In this document: positions 32,310 through 44,290 of the stretch, one piece after another
Position numbering within the stretch: position 1 is the stretch's first letter
How the letters are laid out: every line of letters starts with the position of its first letter
NCBI GenBank assembly: GCA_003586115.2
Contig: QVOM02000119.1
Location: 50,493,428 to 50,557,427 of the forward strand
DNA from: Salvator merianae
Taxonomy: Eukaryota > Chordata > Lepidosauria > Squamata > Teiidae
Length of the DNA stretch: 64,000 nt
Direction: 5' to 3'
Notes under the pieces: generated by a model
Told to the model about the DNA's origin: nothing
Database searches by the model: none
What the model saw: only the letters and a program-made list of their open reading frames with translations
Position numbers and translations under genes: made by a program

Positions 32310-33147
32310 GGCATCTGACCCTTGGTGGGGTTGCTTTGCCTTGGAAAGGGCAGGTACGGAATCTGGGTGTACTCTTGGACTCTACGCTTACCCTTGAAAC
32401 TCAGGTGGAAACTCAAGGGTAAGCGTCCAAGAATGCATACCTCTGGCTACGACTGGTTCGCCAACTATGACCCGTTCTGGACAGAGATAATCTGGCCACA
32501 GTAATCCATGCTTTGGTAACTTCCAGATTGGATTTCTGTAATGCACTTTACATGTGGCTGCCCTTGAAGACAGTTCAGAAACTGCAACTGGTGCAGAATG
32601 CAGCAGCAAGACCGCTAACTGGAACAGCTGGCCAAATGCATATCATGCCGGTCTTAAAAGAGCTGCACTGGCTGCCAAGTCACTACTGAGCCCAATTCAA
32701 GGTGTTAACCTTAATCTATAAGACCCTAAATGGCTTGGGCCCCAAATACCTAAAGGGGCGTCTTCTCCCGTATCAGCCTGCCCATGCCTTAAGATCTGCA
32801 GATGAGGCCCTCCTAGTTGTACCACTACCTTGAACAGCTACAGGCATGGGCACCCTGGAAAGGGCCTTTTCAGTGGTGGCACCCAGACTGTGGAACGCTC
32901 TTCCCCCTGAGGTGCGTCAAGCTTCCTCACTTTACATCTTTAGGAGCGCAATAAAGACGCACCTATTTACCCTTGCCTTTGGCTAAAGGTACAGCTTTTC
33001 CTCCCTTCTTTCAGACTCCTGTTTTATTGCGTGCCTTTTATGAGTTTTTGTTGTTGTTGTTGTTTTAATTGTTGTAACCTGCTCTATAATCTTCAGGTAT
33101 AGGGCGGGATAAAAATGCAAATAAATAAATAAATAATAAAATAAATA
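32310..33147 (+). mobile_element. L2-clade LINE, 3' end (copy with full tail)
   Basis: The decayed + strand reading gives the end of L2 reverse transcriptase in order: LGVLLDSTLTLETQV, a VIHALVTSRLDFCNAL-like block, VQNAAARPLTG, LKELHWLPSH, LIYKTLNGLGPKYLKG, AFSVVAPRLWNALPPEVRQ and IFRSAIKTHLFT. The 3' UTR follows with TTGTTGTTGTTGTTTTAATT, TATAGGGCGGGATAAAAATG and an (AAAT)n tail ending near 33147. Frameshifts and stops show it is dead. A 14-bp perfect inverted repeat (ACGCTTACCCTTGA...TCAAGGGTAAGCGT, 32385-32428) interrupts the family pattern, as if a short stretch had been copied back in reverse. Confidence 0.88.
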
Positions 33148-33299
33148 TTGAGGCTATCATTCCTTCTGCTCTGCCTCCTAACTTTCAGAATATAGGGATG
33201 CCTGTCAGTTTCCCCACGAGCTTAGTGGTGCTGTGAAATGCAGGTCAGTTCATAGTAAGTCATCTCTCATCAATTACTTGATCATGGATGTAAAGTGTA

Positions 33300-34135
33300 T
33301 TACAGAGATTGGATGGGTGAGGCCCCACACTTATTCAGACTTGTCCCCTCCCCAGGGTATCTGGTACAGCACCAGCTTGTGGGGAGGAAGTTGCTACAGT
33401 CCATAAACAATCTTTTTCTCTCAACAGATGCCCTTTTTGCTCTTTGATTGAGATTGAGGGATAGTTTCTGCTGTTGGGCAGAGAGATAGAACAGGGTTAC
33501 TGTTGATGTACCATTCACCCTGCTGCCCAACAGCTTTCCTATCTGAGCTGCTGGAGGCTGTCTCAGATGTAGTGTTGGAGGCTTCCTGTGTGGTGCTGAT
33601 GTGGGACTTCAATCTCTGCACTGAAGATGTCACTTGCAGAGCAACTCAATACTTCATGGACTTCATGGTAACCATGGATGTTTCAGTATGTTATGAGCCC
33701 AGTGCATGTTGCAGGACATACTACAGAGCATGAAGATGAGAATCCATTGGTGACTTGCAGGGAGTCCATTGTCATGGACAGATCAATTCTCATGAAGTTT
33801 GGGCTTATGGTGTCTGTTCCTCACTGTAGGGATGAAGGACCCATTTTAATGGTCTGCCCTCAGAGACTTACAGAATTCAGTGGATTCCTGATAGCTCTGG
33901 GAGAATTTTTGGTGGTTCTGTTGAGGCTCTGGTCTCACTTTGGAATCATGAGGTGAGTAGAGCTATTGACATAGTCACTCCTAAGTGCCCCCAGAGACCC
34001 TGCAGAGTTTGTAAGACACCCTGGTATAGGGAAGGCTGTTTGCAATGATGTAGGAGGGCCAATGGCTATACCAAGTGGATAAAATTCCAGTGTGCATCTG
34101 ACCAAACACCGGTAAGACCACATTTTCATGCCTAC
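33300..34135 (+). mobile_element. L2-clade LINE, endonuclease region
   Basis: Directly downstream of the previous L2 tail a second L2 begins. The + strand shows the apurinic endonuclease C-terminal part: YHSPCCPTAFLSELLEAVSD, then VVLMWDFNLCTED (the GDFN motif, here WDFN), then an FMDFMVTMDVSV block and a degraded GHTxD region. Premature stops and frameshifts are present. The element resumes at about 34640. Confidence 0.8.
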
Positions 34136-34640
34136 TGTGTAGTGATGGTGGTGGTTGTATTAACAAGTTGTACATATCAAAAACATCAACACATAACAAA
34201 AAGAAAGGCATGCAAACTGCCCAGCTACTTCCAAGAATGGATTAACAGGTGATTGCTATCGGTTAATTTTCAGCCAGAAGACCATTTGTAACATTTCTTT
34301 CAATGCCTTGTTCCCAGCACTCTGTTAATGAAATTCTATCATCTTTTCCATTTTTGTTCCTACATAAATCATTCTCTGCTTCCTCAAAAAGTATAAATTC
34401 ATTTATATAATTAAACTAATTCTTAACATTCCATTTACTCTCATCTTTCCACCCTTTTGCCGTTACCATTTGTGCAGTCCTCACTGCCTGTTTATCATAT
34501 ATTTCTCCTCTTCTATTTGTATATCTGTTAATAATTGTGGGATACACATTTCTTTTGTCCAGTTAATTTTTTCTTTTAAAACTTCATTCATTTCTGCTTC
34601 TATTTGTTTTCAAAATATTTGTACCCTTGTGAAGAAGACT
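34136..34640 (-). mobile_element. Probable L1-type LINE fragment inserted antisense in L2
   Basis: This block splits the L2 between its endonuclease and RT parts. Read on the minus strand it is A-rich, with broken coding frames resembling the C-terminal region of an L1 ORF2 (an EEEKYMINRQ-like stretch and a KGWKDESKWN-like stretch). A T-rich terminal segment like lizard L1 3' UTRs follows. No clear poly(A) or target duplication was found. The clade call is tentative; the interruption of the L2 is clear. Confidence 0.45.
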
Positions 34641-35890
34641 TAATTCGCCACCTCTGTTGCATCCTCAAGTGGCTGTCCAGCGGAGCTGTTCTAGATTGTT
34701 AAAGGGCTGTCATCATCAAGCCATAAGGATATATCAGTGCCACCTTCGGAAGTTTGCTGTGATAAATTTGTGAGGCACTTTCAGGACAAAGTCACTGAGA
34801 TTCTCATGGAATTGGATCCACAGTTGGAAGTATCTTCATGCTGGAGATATTTGGAGCACCTTCTGATCCTATTATATTGGATCAATTTCAGTTATTGTGG
34901 TCTGAGGAAGTGAATGAGCTGCTTGCAGAGGTTCAATCAACTACTTGTCTCCTTGATCCCTGTCCTTCATGGCTAATAAAAGCTTGCTGAGGGGGTATGG
35001 ATGGGTGTGTTCAGGGATGATAAAGACCTCTTTGTGGGAGGGAGAGGTGCCAGTGACTCTGAAGGAAGCTGTAGTATTCTCCTTCCTTAAGAGGGCTTCC
35101 CTGGATCCAGAGGTAATTAAATAAGAAAGTGGTGGCTACCCAACTGCAGGCATGCTTGGAGGAAACAAATTATCTGAACCCATTTCCTTTGGATTTCAGA
35201 CAGGGATTTGGCCCTGAGATTGCCTTGTTAGGAGAGGGATGGAGCCAGTGCAACACCATTGGTTCTTCTTGACTTCTCAGTGGCTTTCAGTACCATTGAC
35301 CATGGTATTCTGTTGGAACAGATTTGGGGACTGGAACTTGGAGGCACTGATTTACAATGGATTTCTTATCTCCATGGTAGGCTCCAGAAAGTAGCAATAG
35401 GGGACTTTTCTTTGATATCCTGAAAAGTTCCCTGTGGATTGGTCTTGTCTCCTGTGCTCTTTGACATACATATATATATGAAGCCATTGGGAGAGGTCAT
35501 CAGGAGTTTTGGAGTATGCTTATGATATCCAATGCTATCTCTCCATTCCTTCTGAATCAGGGGATGCAGTTCAAGTGCTTGATCACTGCCTGGAGACAGT
35601 AATTGGTTGAATGTAGAGTAATAAATTGCAACTGAATACAGACAAGATGCAGGTACTGTGTCATGGGGTCTTGAATCCAGGACTTTAAGGACACCCAATT
35701 CTGGATAGGGTTATTTTGCCCCAAAAAGAACAGATGTGTGATGTTGGGTCATGTGAGAACCATGTGGTAGCGGTAGCCAGGAGTGCCTACCTCTATTTCC
35801 AACTGTTCGCCAGCTTTGGCCTTTCTTGGATGGAGGTAACCTGGCCACAGTGATCCATGCTCTAGGAACCTCCAGATTGGACTACCGTAT
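34641..35890 (+). mobile_element. L2-clade LINE, reverse transcriptase region
   Basis: This continues the L2 from 34135. It shows the fragment SVAFSTIDHGILLEQI (RT motif A, AFDTIDH in intact copies), GTDLQWISYLHGR, a GLVLSPVLFDIHIYMKPLGE block (RT motif B region, QGSVLSP in intact copies), a decayed YADD region near 35518 and the C-terminal VTWPQ/VIHAL-like region near 35836-35870. Stops and frameshifts are frequent, and the catalytic YADD is not intact. It stops near 35890 without the usual 3' UTR. Confidence 0.85.
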
Positions 35891-37012
35891 AAAAATGTGT
35901 TTAACCATCAAGCTGAGAACTACAGCATACTGTGCAGTGGCATCATCTGGTAGCCTGATATTGCAGTGGTTGTCTCATCTCCAGAGTTGAAGAAGACCAG
36001 AAGGGGCAGCCAGGAGCAAGGAGAGCTCAGGGGAGTGCTCAACATAATCCTTGGGCTGAATTTACTAGGTGCTCTGCTTAGGTATGCGACTTTGGAAAGC
36101 ATTCAAGATAGTGTTCTGTAGACCCCCTATTTAAAATCTAGTTATATCATTAGCTGGACTGTTAACATATTGTATAGCCTTGCTATAATCTACTTTGGAC
36201 TAATACTTGCTCCAGTTATTAGAATTACTTCATGATATTGTAACCCTGATGTCTGAAACACTCACTGTACATGTATTCTTTTCTTGTATAATATATTCTG
36301 AAATTTGTGTTCACAATGTTAGCTGATAAGATAAAGCTCATTGAGTACAGAAGATATGAATATATGATGACAACAGTTTAGCTCAAACTGTGTACTCACT
36401 GTACAAGATCTGTTACATAACTGAACTAGAAATTTTACCTTTACTTTTATCACATTTTAATAATCTGTGCTCTTCTTGACTCAAGGATTCAGTCTAGAAT
36501 TTTGTTGGAAAAGTAAACACACGTTGTATTTAAGAACAGCCATGTTTTTACATGTGAAAAGCTGTATTTTAGAGTAAATTTTTATTATCAACTTGAGATA
36601 GCTAACATTTATACGACACCCTGAGGTATAGTGGCTAGAGCCACAAACACATGATGTGGATGCTGCACATTGCAGTGTTCCTCTATATGTAAGTTATGTT
36701 TTGTCTTTGACAGGTTGCAGTAACTCCAGCTGTTGTTTGGGTTCTTATAACCTTTGAAGTTAGCTAGCAGAACTTAAGGAAACGCAATTGAGTTGTGAAG
36801 ACTTGGTGGGAAAGTATTTTATCATGGTGACGTACAGGAGAGAATACTCAGTCATGTAATGCTTGGCTGCATTGTGAAGAGGAAACACAAGTTCTAAGTG
36901 GTGAAGGTTTTGAAATTGAAATAAAAAACCTGACTTTTTTCAAAAGCACATGTTGTGGCAGAACAGAACATTGGTAAGGGTTTGAGTGGATTTGTGACAC
37001 ATACTTCCAGCA

Positions 37013-37610
37013 AACTAAGGGTATGTTCAAACACACTAACTATGTGCCTCTGAGATGCATCGGAGGCTCCACGGACAGACAAAAAGTATAAAAAAGTCAC
37101 TTACCTTGTCCCAAAGCCTGTTTTTGAGTGTCATTTCTGCAGGTACCAAAGTATAACTCTCTGGGTGAGGGAGAGAGCTTGGGGAAAATAGGGCAGCGAC
37201 GGCCCATGACTTTAAGGGCGGGTGTTTGGGCCCTGCGCAAAGTGCGCCATGGCTGTTCGCAGGGCCTCCGTACTGACGCAGCAGGTCGCACTGCGTCAGT
37301 ACGGAGGCCCCGTGAGAGCCATGGCGTGCTTTGTGCGGAGCGCAAACACCTGCCCTTAAAGTCATGGGCCGCCGCTAGAATAGGGCTGGTGGCTACAGGG
37401 GGCTCCTAGTCATTCCAAGCCTGCAGTAGCCACTAGCCAATCAGATGCACTTAAAACTGAATCAGCAGCAGCCAATAGCAAGTTGGCAATGAAGGAAGGG
37501 AAAGGAAGTTGCCTTTCTGTGAAACTGTGTACATGAGTTTCTTCCCTTATCCACAGATGGGGTTGTCTCAGAAAATAAATGCCCCCCCCTTCTCTGTGTG
37601 ATCACAGCCT
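37013..37610. mobile_element. Possible DNA element with AAACTAAGG termini
   Basis: AAACTAAGGGTATGTTCAAACACA at the left and the reverse complement of AAACTAAGGCTGTGATCACACAG at the right form diverged inverted termini about 590 bp apart. The GC-rich palindrome at 37194 lies within. No transposase frame. The match is partial and could be coincidental; flanking duplications are not clear. Confidence 0.35.
37194..37377. mobile_element. GC-rich 184-bp palindrome, hAT-like MITE
   Basis: The left arm starts CAGCGACGGCCCATGACTTT and the right arm ends AAAGTCATGGGCCGCCGCTA, its near-exact inverse. Pairing continues through AAGGGCGGGTGTTTG, GCCATGGC and GGCCTCCGTACTGACGCAG, leaving a 9-nt loop near 37288. 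The first bases (CAGCG and, inverted, TAGCG) fit the YAGNG start of hAT elements. The flanks are AAATAGGG (37186-37193) and GAATAGGG (37378-37385), a 7/8 match as expected for the 8-bp hAT target duplication. Non-coding. Confidence 0.8.
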
Positions 37611-39927
37611 TAGTTTTCCCAGCATTACATTGGCCAGTTTGAGGTGAACCCTAAGGCTTGCAGTAGTGTGAAAACTGCACTTGATATTTTAAACCAGTTA
37701 AAACACCTTTCATCCAAAAATGTAGAGTTGCTGAAATATAGTTATTAAACCAGCTAAAAATACAAATTTGGTGAAGGCTTCAAAGGAAGCTGTAAGAGGG
37801 GAAGAGAGAATAGATTACATATATGGTGTGTGAGCATTGTCCTTGCCATGCCCTCTCTACCAAAATAAACATTCTTAAATGCTAAGTAAGAAGCACTACT
37901 GTATCACTCTGGTGGAGAGTCAACCTGCGGTATTATAGAGGCCAGTTCTAATCTTATTGTTTGTAACTCTGAAACCAGGACATATGTGGGGAGAAGTAGG
38001 CAGTGCAAGTTTTGAAAACTGAGAAAGACGTGTATACTTAATACATCTTTCCTGTGATGGTGATGTTATGAATGAGAAGGCTTCTTAAATGTGTATGTAG
38101 TGTAAAATACTGCTGGTACACTCTGGTTTTTCTTCAGATTGTACAAACCCTTCTTGTGTATACCTGCTTTCCCACTCTTCCCTCATTCTTGCCTAAATGC
38201 TACAGTGGCTAGTAGGCTAGTAAATTGATCAGATAGTGAGCAATGACCACCTCTTTACTACTAACTTTTATGCAGGGAAGAAATACGTTTCTCTAGACAG
38301 AGCTGCTCCTTCTAATGGCACCATGAGATTGGACTGAAGCCTGGTTGTTGCACAGTCTGTAGTATCCTTGGTTTACATACATTACTAAGATACTGACAAT
38401 CCATGCCCTGTGCTTCATCCATAGATATATTTAAAATTAACCCCAGATTTTCATAGGTACCGTGTTTGAGACCTGAAGTAAAAAATACATCATGTTTAAT
38501 GTGCTTTTGAATAATTCGTATTTTAAAAAATAGGTAAAAACAGACTTGTTCAGTTTGGGATACGAAAAAAACAGTAAAGATAGGAGAAAACCAAATCAAG
38601 AGTAGAAAAACAAAAGCCCTAGTGCTGTACAACAGGATAGAAATGCCACATCAGCCTGCCTGGAAAGAAGTATCATAGTCAAATGATGTGTGAAGATGCT
38701 GCCTGAGAGGAGATCATTTCACAGTCTGTAGGCCAACACTGAGAAAACCTTAATGCACATTATCCTTGTGAGTTCCTTGTGCCCTTCTTTGTAATTCTGA
38801 AGACATGTTGATTTACTGGATAGTCTTAAACATGATTTTGCTTATAAGTCTGTGCAGCATTGTTAACTAATCATTCATTTCATAATACACTACCTCACCT
38901 GTGTTCCTGGTGTGCCTCATAGATCTAAAGTAGTATTTTAAATTTATTGGCTTTTGACAGTATATATAATTAACTATTTTAGTGGTCAAATGGCTAACAA
39001 ATTTCAAGCCTTCTGTGCTATGTTCATTATCTACTGTCTCTTTTTGATGCTAAGGAAGGTGCAGAAACAGATTTCCTAACACCAGTCTTCAAATTTGTCT
39101 CTTCTGCAAATTTGATTATGTCCCTTCTTTTGCAAACACTTGTATATTCTCTTTTCTTAGGCTCTAACTGAAAGGTTTTACAACCCAAATTCACCATGGT
39201 TTTCTATATGAAAATTTCATTGTTTATAAACAATTCTGGCAAGTTTACCTTGTACATAATTATGTCTGTCAATGTTCTATTGCATCTTAATATTTGTCTA
39301 CTAGAAGGGAGGGGAATAATAGAGAAAAACTGGTTTCAGTATATCATAACTATGTTTAAAACCTGCTCTAGTAACTCGAGTCTTTGGAAATGGAGACAAA
39401 CGATGCCATCTAGTGAGATCTAATGCTTTCAGCTTAAGTCAGTAACTGAACTGTTAACATTGGTAGTGATGTTGAGCACTCTTAATTCACACAAAATAGA
39501 TTATTGCAGAATTTAGTATTTAGGTTTATGTAACTGACTTGAGGATGATAAAATCTTTCAAAGTGTTGTCAAGTTCAGATTATTGTAGAAAAATGTTGAT
39601 TTTTTTAATAGATGCAACAGCCATTCCATGTCAAACTAGCTAAGCACTCAGCTTTACCGTTTTCTATTTTAACAGAGCTTGATATTTTGACACTACCTAT
39701 GTGTAAGCAAAGAAGATTTGTTTTAATATCCAACCGTTACGGAGTAATTAAATTCCAAAATCTCAAAGCTTTGCAGTCATACGCTCTTTGAGCAACTTTT
39801 AATATTAAACATACTGAGTTTTGTATTAGCTACAGGTGTGTTCGATGGTTCATTCTAAAGCTTTCATTTGGTTTACAATTTGATGAATTTTTAAAATTTA
39901 AAAATTGCAAGGCCATCAGAGAAGGTT

Positions 39928-39990
39928 TTTTTAAAAACTAGTTAAAACTAGTTTTAAACTATTTTAAAAACTATTTTTTAAAAAAAATAG
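39928..39990. repeat. AT-rich palindromic low-complexity tract
   Basis: Repeated AAAACTAGTT and AAACTATTTT units make a self-complementary AT-rich stretch that could extrude as a hairpin. Low complexity; no function assigned. Confidence 0.5.
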
Positions 39991-40348
39991 TTAGAAAATA
40001 GAAAAAATATCTTTATATTGCAAATTGCTAGACATCCTGAAAGTTTCATTTTGGAATCTCATAGGATCATTAATTATAAAAAAAGTGTAAAGAACGTCTG
40101 TGAAATTTATTGTTCATTTTTATTAAGCTATATTTTCAGTATGCACTTGTTTAATTTCACATAGATGCCGACATTAATTTAAGTTGAACCACAGTATTAT
40201 ATACACGTTAATAAACACTAAGACAACTATTTTTTGCTCTTAATTATAGCCATGCAATTAATTTGATCATGTGATTACTTAATTTTTGTAGATTTCAAAA
40301 TAATTTTTGATTTGTCTTTTGAATTGCAACCTCTTGTTAGCTTATAAA

Positions 40349-40414
40349 CGCTTCATCAGATTTATGAACAAACTGACAATACTTCATCAGATTTATGTTT
40401 TAAAACTGACAATA
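40349..40414. repeat. Imperfect tandem duplication
   Basis: CTTCATCAGATTTATG followed after a short gap by AAACTGACAATACTT occurs twice in succession, with an extra TTTT in the second copy. Local duplication of about 33 nt. Confidence 0.6.
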
Positions 40415-43400
40415 CTTAAAAGATTAACATGGTTATTAGAAAACTAACTCCATATATGTTCCATAATATAAAATCAGACATATCATTGATATCAACACCA
40501 GCACCCTCTGCATTATCAACTGAGACTGCTTTTCTTCTCTTCATACCTTAGGAAAGGAGTAACTATTCATCAACATTTTTATAGAAATAAAACAGTGACA
40601 TCTTTCTGCTCCACGTATTGATATGGCTAAATCAGTTCTACTTTTCAGAGCTATCCATATTTTTTGCCATATAGGACCCACATTTCTCTCAAAAAAAAGT
40701 TCTTCTAAGATCACCCTGTGCCTTTTATCTTGAAGAATGTGTTTGGTAAGAGCTTGGGGTAGTTACAAGGTTTTTTTTTTATCTTGCTTTATTGTGTACC
40801 GCACTGAGGTTATTGTTTTCCCTACCTTCTGCAAGGGAGAACAGTTTTTGCCTCAAATAGAAAATGCTTTGTTCTAGCTGTACAGTCTACATCTCTAGAT
40901 GCCTGCTAGTTTCGTGTTACTAGGAAAACTGATGCTGGCTGTGTGCTGGCAACTGCTGGCAACGGGACTTTAAAGGAAGGCTGAAGTTTTGGTTTCACAC
41001 ATTGTCAGTGCCTTTCCGCTTTCACTCAGTAAGCAGCACCGGCAATAATTACATTTTAAGGCTACTGTTAGTTAGTCTCTGACACCAGCAAATAGCTAGT
41101 CATATCTGCAAATTGATGGTGAGGTATATTGACCGCCTTGATTATAATCGAGCAAGCAACTGATACCTTTAACAGCAACAAGCCTCAGTGCCCCCAGCTT
41201 CATATGAGGAGACCTTGAGTTGGGTTTTGTAACATCAAGCAACTTTGCTGTTTTTAGGGTGTCCTTTATAGATATGGAACTGTCATTATTATAAACCATG
41301 TGGAAGCTTGCTTGTACTGCCAAACATTTCAGAGTATCCACCACATGGTGCTTTGCTTTTCACTTTACTTTCTGCTTTACTTTTATTCAGTAGAAAGAAA
41401 GATTAGGAAAATGTTGTGAAGCTGTTCCATATGAAAAATAATAAAGTTCCTCAGGTTGTTGGGAAAGTTCTTTTTAAGAAATGAACTTGTGCACAGCCAC
41501 AGTATCATGGATCATGCAGTCTAGTATTACAGCCAAGGTTATATGCTCTACAGTATCCCTATCTTTATATGTATATAATAATGCCTGAGCATTATTTTAA
41601 TGAAAACCCAGTGCAGCAACTTGTAAAATAAACGAAACGTTCAGCAAAGTCTTATATTAGAATACATTCATTTTTCCTTAAGCTTCCTCATGCAAGAATA
41701 CTTTTTGGTAGCATTAAAGGACTGATTAAGCAGTTTAGAGAGACTGTCAAAAGTATAGTAATTATTCTGTTAGCTTTGGTAAAGGTTCAAATACAGTCTT
41801 GTTTTCTTTCCTGTGTCCATTGTTTGAATGACACATTTGCAATGCTGTTTAATTCAAAGTAATTTTTAACATCATTGTAACCAGACAGTGTTTACATGCA
41901 TTAGTAACATGCAAGTGTGGTTTTTTAAATCGACTATCTTTATGTGATCCTTTTAGATTTTAACTGTCATTTATGATATTTTACACTGTGCCGTAATTAA
42001 TCTTGCATTTGTACGGATTTTGCATGCTTATATTGCATGTGTACCACTGGATCCTGCTGGGAGACAGTGCTTAGGGTTCAGTTCACAAACTTTGGAAAAT
42101 CCATTCTTATGTTCTGGCAATCAGTCTTTGAAAAGTAAATTTACTTAATATTAGCTCTTTTTGAATGAGTTCATGTTTTCCCTCTTTTCAACAGAAACAA
42201 AATCCTTTTTTCTAGGCATCTGATGTCTAATCTCACAACTTTCCTAAAAATCTTTTTTCAAGTCAGCTGTAACAGTGCCATGTCTCTCTGTAGATCCCAG
42301 TAATGACATTATTTTTCTTTTACAAGTTTCTTGGTTTTTCATGCAATAAAATTAGATGCATAAAATTCATTTTCAGTTTTTTTAAATGACCAGTTTTCAG
42401 AATTAGCATTTGTAAGCTCTTGTTTGTGGTAGAGTGATTTTTTTCTTGACTTGATTTATTATTTCTTCATCAGCTGTTTTGGCCTTTTTCATCATTCTGC
42501 AAATTTCTGTGGCATCTCCTTTTTATGATTTTGAAATTGCATTTATTTTGAATCAGACTACTGCTGCTTCTAATGAGTTATCAAAAATTGAAGACTCATG
42601 TTTTTTGTTGGGGTAACTTTTATACAGTATGTTTTGTCACAATATTTCAAATGCTTTTGTAATCTTGAAATATTTCCATCAGTTGTTCTTCATTTTTTAT
42701 GATAGTCATGTCCAGGTTTTTTATGATAAAGTGTAAAAACATAGTTGGAAGTACTTGTTTTATTCATGCTCATTGTTTTATTGCAAACTGTCTACCATTT
42801 ACAAAAATGTTAATACAAAATGGTTTTCTGCTAATAATTTTAAAAATATTGTTTCTTACTGAGATCTGAAATTAAAGAGAATAGGTTAAGATAAAAAAAG
42901 CTTAATGGAAAATAAGATAGGCACTGAATTATAAGAATTATATGCAAACCATAGAGATTTACTTAATTAGCTAAAATAGTTTTAGTTAATGTGAACTAGG
43001 ATTTAAGAAGACAATAAAAGGATTATTTTTCCATCATAGATAGGTTAGATTTTGATGAAGTAATGTTCAAGTAATCAAAAGTCATTTATGATCCCATTTT
43101 GATTTCACAGTGATGATTTTAGCATGCTTAGATATTGCAGCATAAAAGCATCCCCCCCCCCATAAATAAATTTTTGGGCTGATTTTGAAATTTTAAAATT
43201 TAACAAACCCCACATTGAAAATCAATCAATAAATTAATCCATGAAGTTGTATATTAAATGAAAGTTGATTAAAAAAAACTCTTTAAAATAAGTCAAAAAA
43301 TATGTTCCTAGCTTATGTACAGCTAGATATATTTAAGACTAAATGTTACTCAATATGCAAAAAATCCCTTTTTTAAAAAAAAAAATACTCTGTGGTTATT

Positions 43401-43473
43401 TTTTAATTTTTGATTAGGTTCACAATAAGTATTCCGTAAGTTTCATACATATCAAAAACAGGTAGGCAGAAAG

Positions 43474-43809
43474 TGGAGATGTGCATAAATATAAATCGTA
43501 TGTTAGGTTTTAATGAAACTGAACACCTGTTTGTTTGGCTCAGTGGCAAACTGTTTAATCAAATGGTTGTTCCTGTTCAATTTTGAACTTACTCAGAAAC
43601 AAAAAATACCCATTTTTCCATTGGAAAAAGCCCTTTTCAGTGAAAATGTACTGTTCAATCAAATTGTTTATGTTAGAAAACAGGGGACTGATTTGATTTG
43701 ATCAAATTTTCACATATTCAAACATGCATGTTCAGTTCAGTGTGAACAGCTTTAAACATGAACGATTTGGTCAAATTTTGAAGCATGAACTTAACTTTGC
43801 ACATTTCTA
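43474..43809. mobile_element. Possible hAT-like inverted-repeat element
   Basis: It begins TGGAGATGTGCA and ends TGCACATTTCTA, i.e. inverted termini. The flanks GCAGAAAG (43466-43473) and GTTGAAAG (43810-43817) match at 6 of 8 positions, compatible with a diverged hAT target duplication. The interior has repeated GAAC/GTTC and TCAAAT-type motifs as seen in similar tracts at 46320-46560 and 62580-62720. No transposase frame. Confidence 0.45.
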
Positions 43810-44189
43810 GTTGAAAGTGTTATATTTTTTGTTTTTTGATATATAGTGACTGCTATGGATTTTGTTGAGGTAGTTAAAAAAAATGTTCTGGTGCCTTAGT
43901 AGTTGGAGAACTCATTTAGATTAGGATTCACCCATCTAAATGTCTACTTTCAGAAATTCATGATTACTTTTTTATTCAGTGGCTTAAATACCCCCCCCCC
44001 CCAAATTTTCTACGTAAAGTTAAGGATGCTTAAGAATGTGTGATATGGATATTTTTGTATATAGTTGTCATGTTCCATACTTAATAATATGGAAATAGCT
44101 GATGAAAGTCCTTAAGTCGGTGGTGAATTATCCAATATGCAGGAAATACTCAATTTATCCTAGGCTTTGGCTCAAGAAACAGCTTCTTC

Positions 44190-44290
44190 TCCTCTTTCAG
44201 GGACTATTATTGTTGTTTTAGTCAGTTCTCTAATTGTGAGACCTCTAGATATAGAGCAGGATAGAAACACAAATAAATATATAAATAAAC
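44190..44290 (+). mobile_element. L2-clade LINE 3' tail
   Basis: TATTGTTGTTTTAGTCAGTT, TCTAGATATAGAGCAGGATAGAAAC and an AAATAAATATATAAATAAA tail match the last ~90 nt of the L2 3' UTR seen intact at 33.05-33.15 kb. (Core motifs: ATAGAGCAGGATAGAAAC and the AAATAAAT tail.). Confidence 0.65.

Noticed and set aside
41096..41344. 82-codon minus-strand ORF in intron 1
   Set aside because: Composition is reasonable but there is no recognised similarity, no splice signals and no supporting neighbour; too weak to list as a gene.
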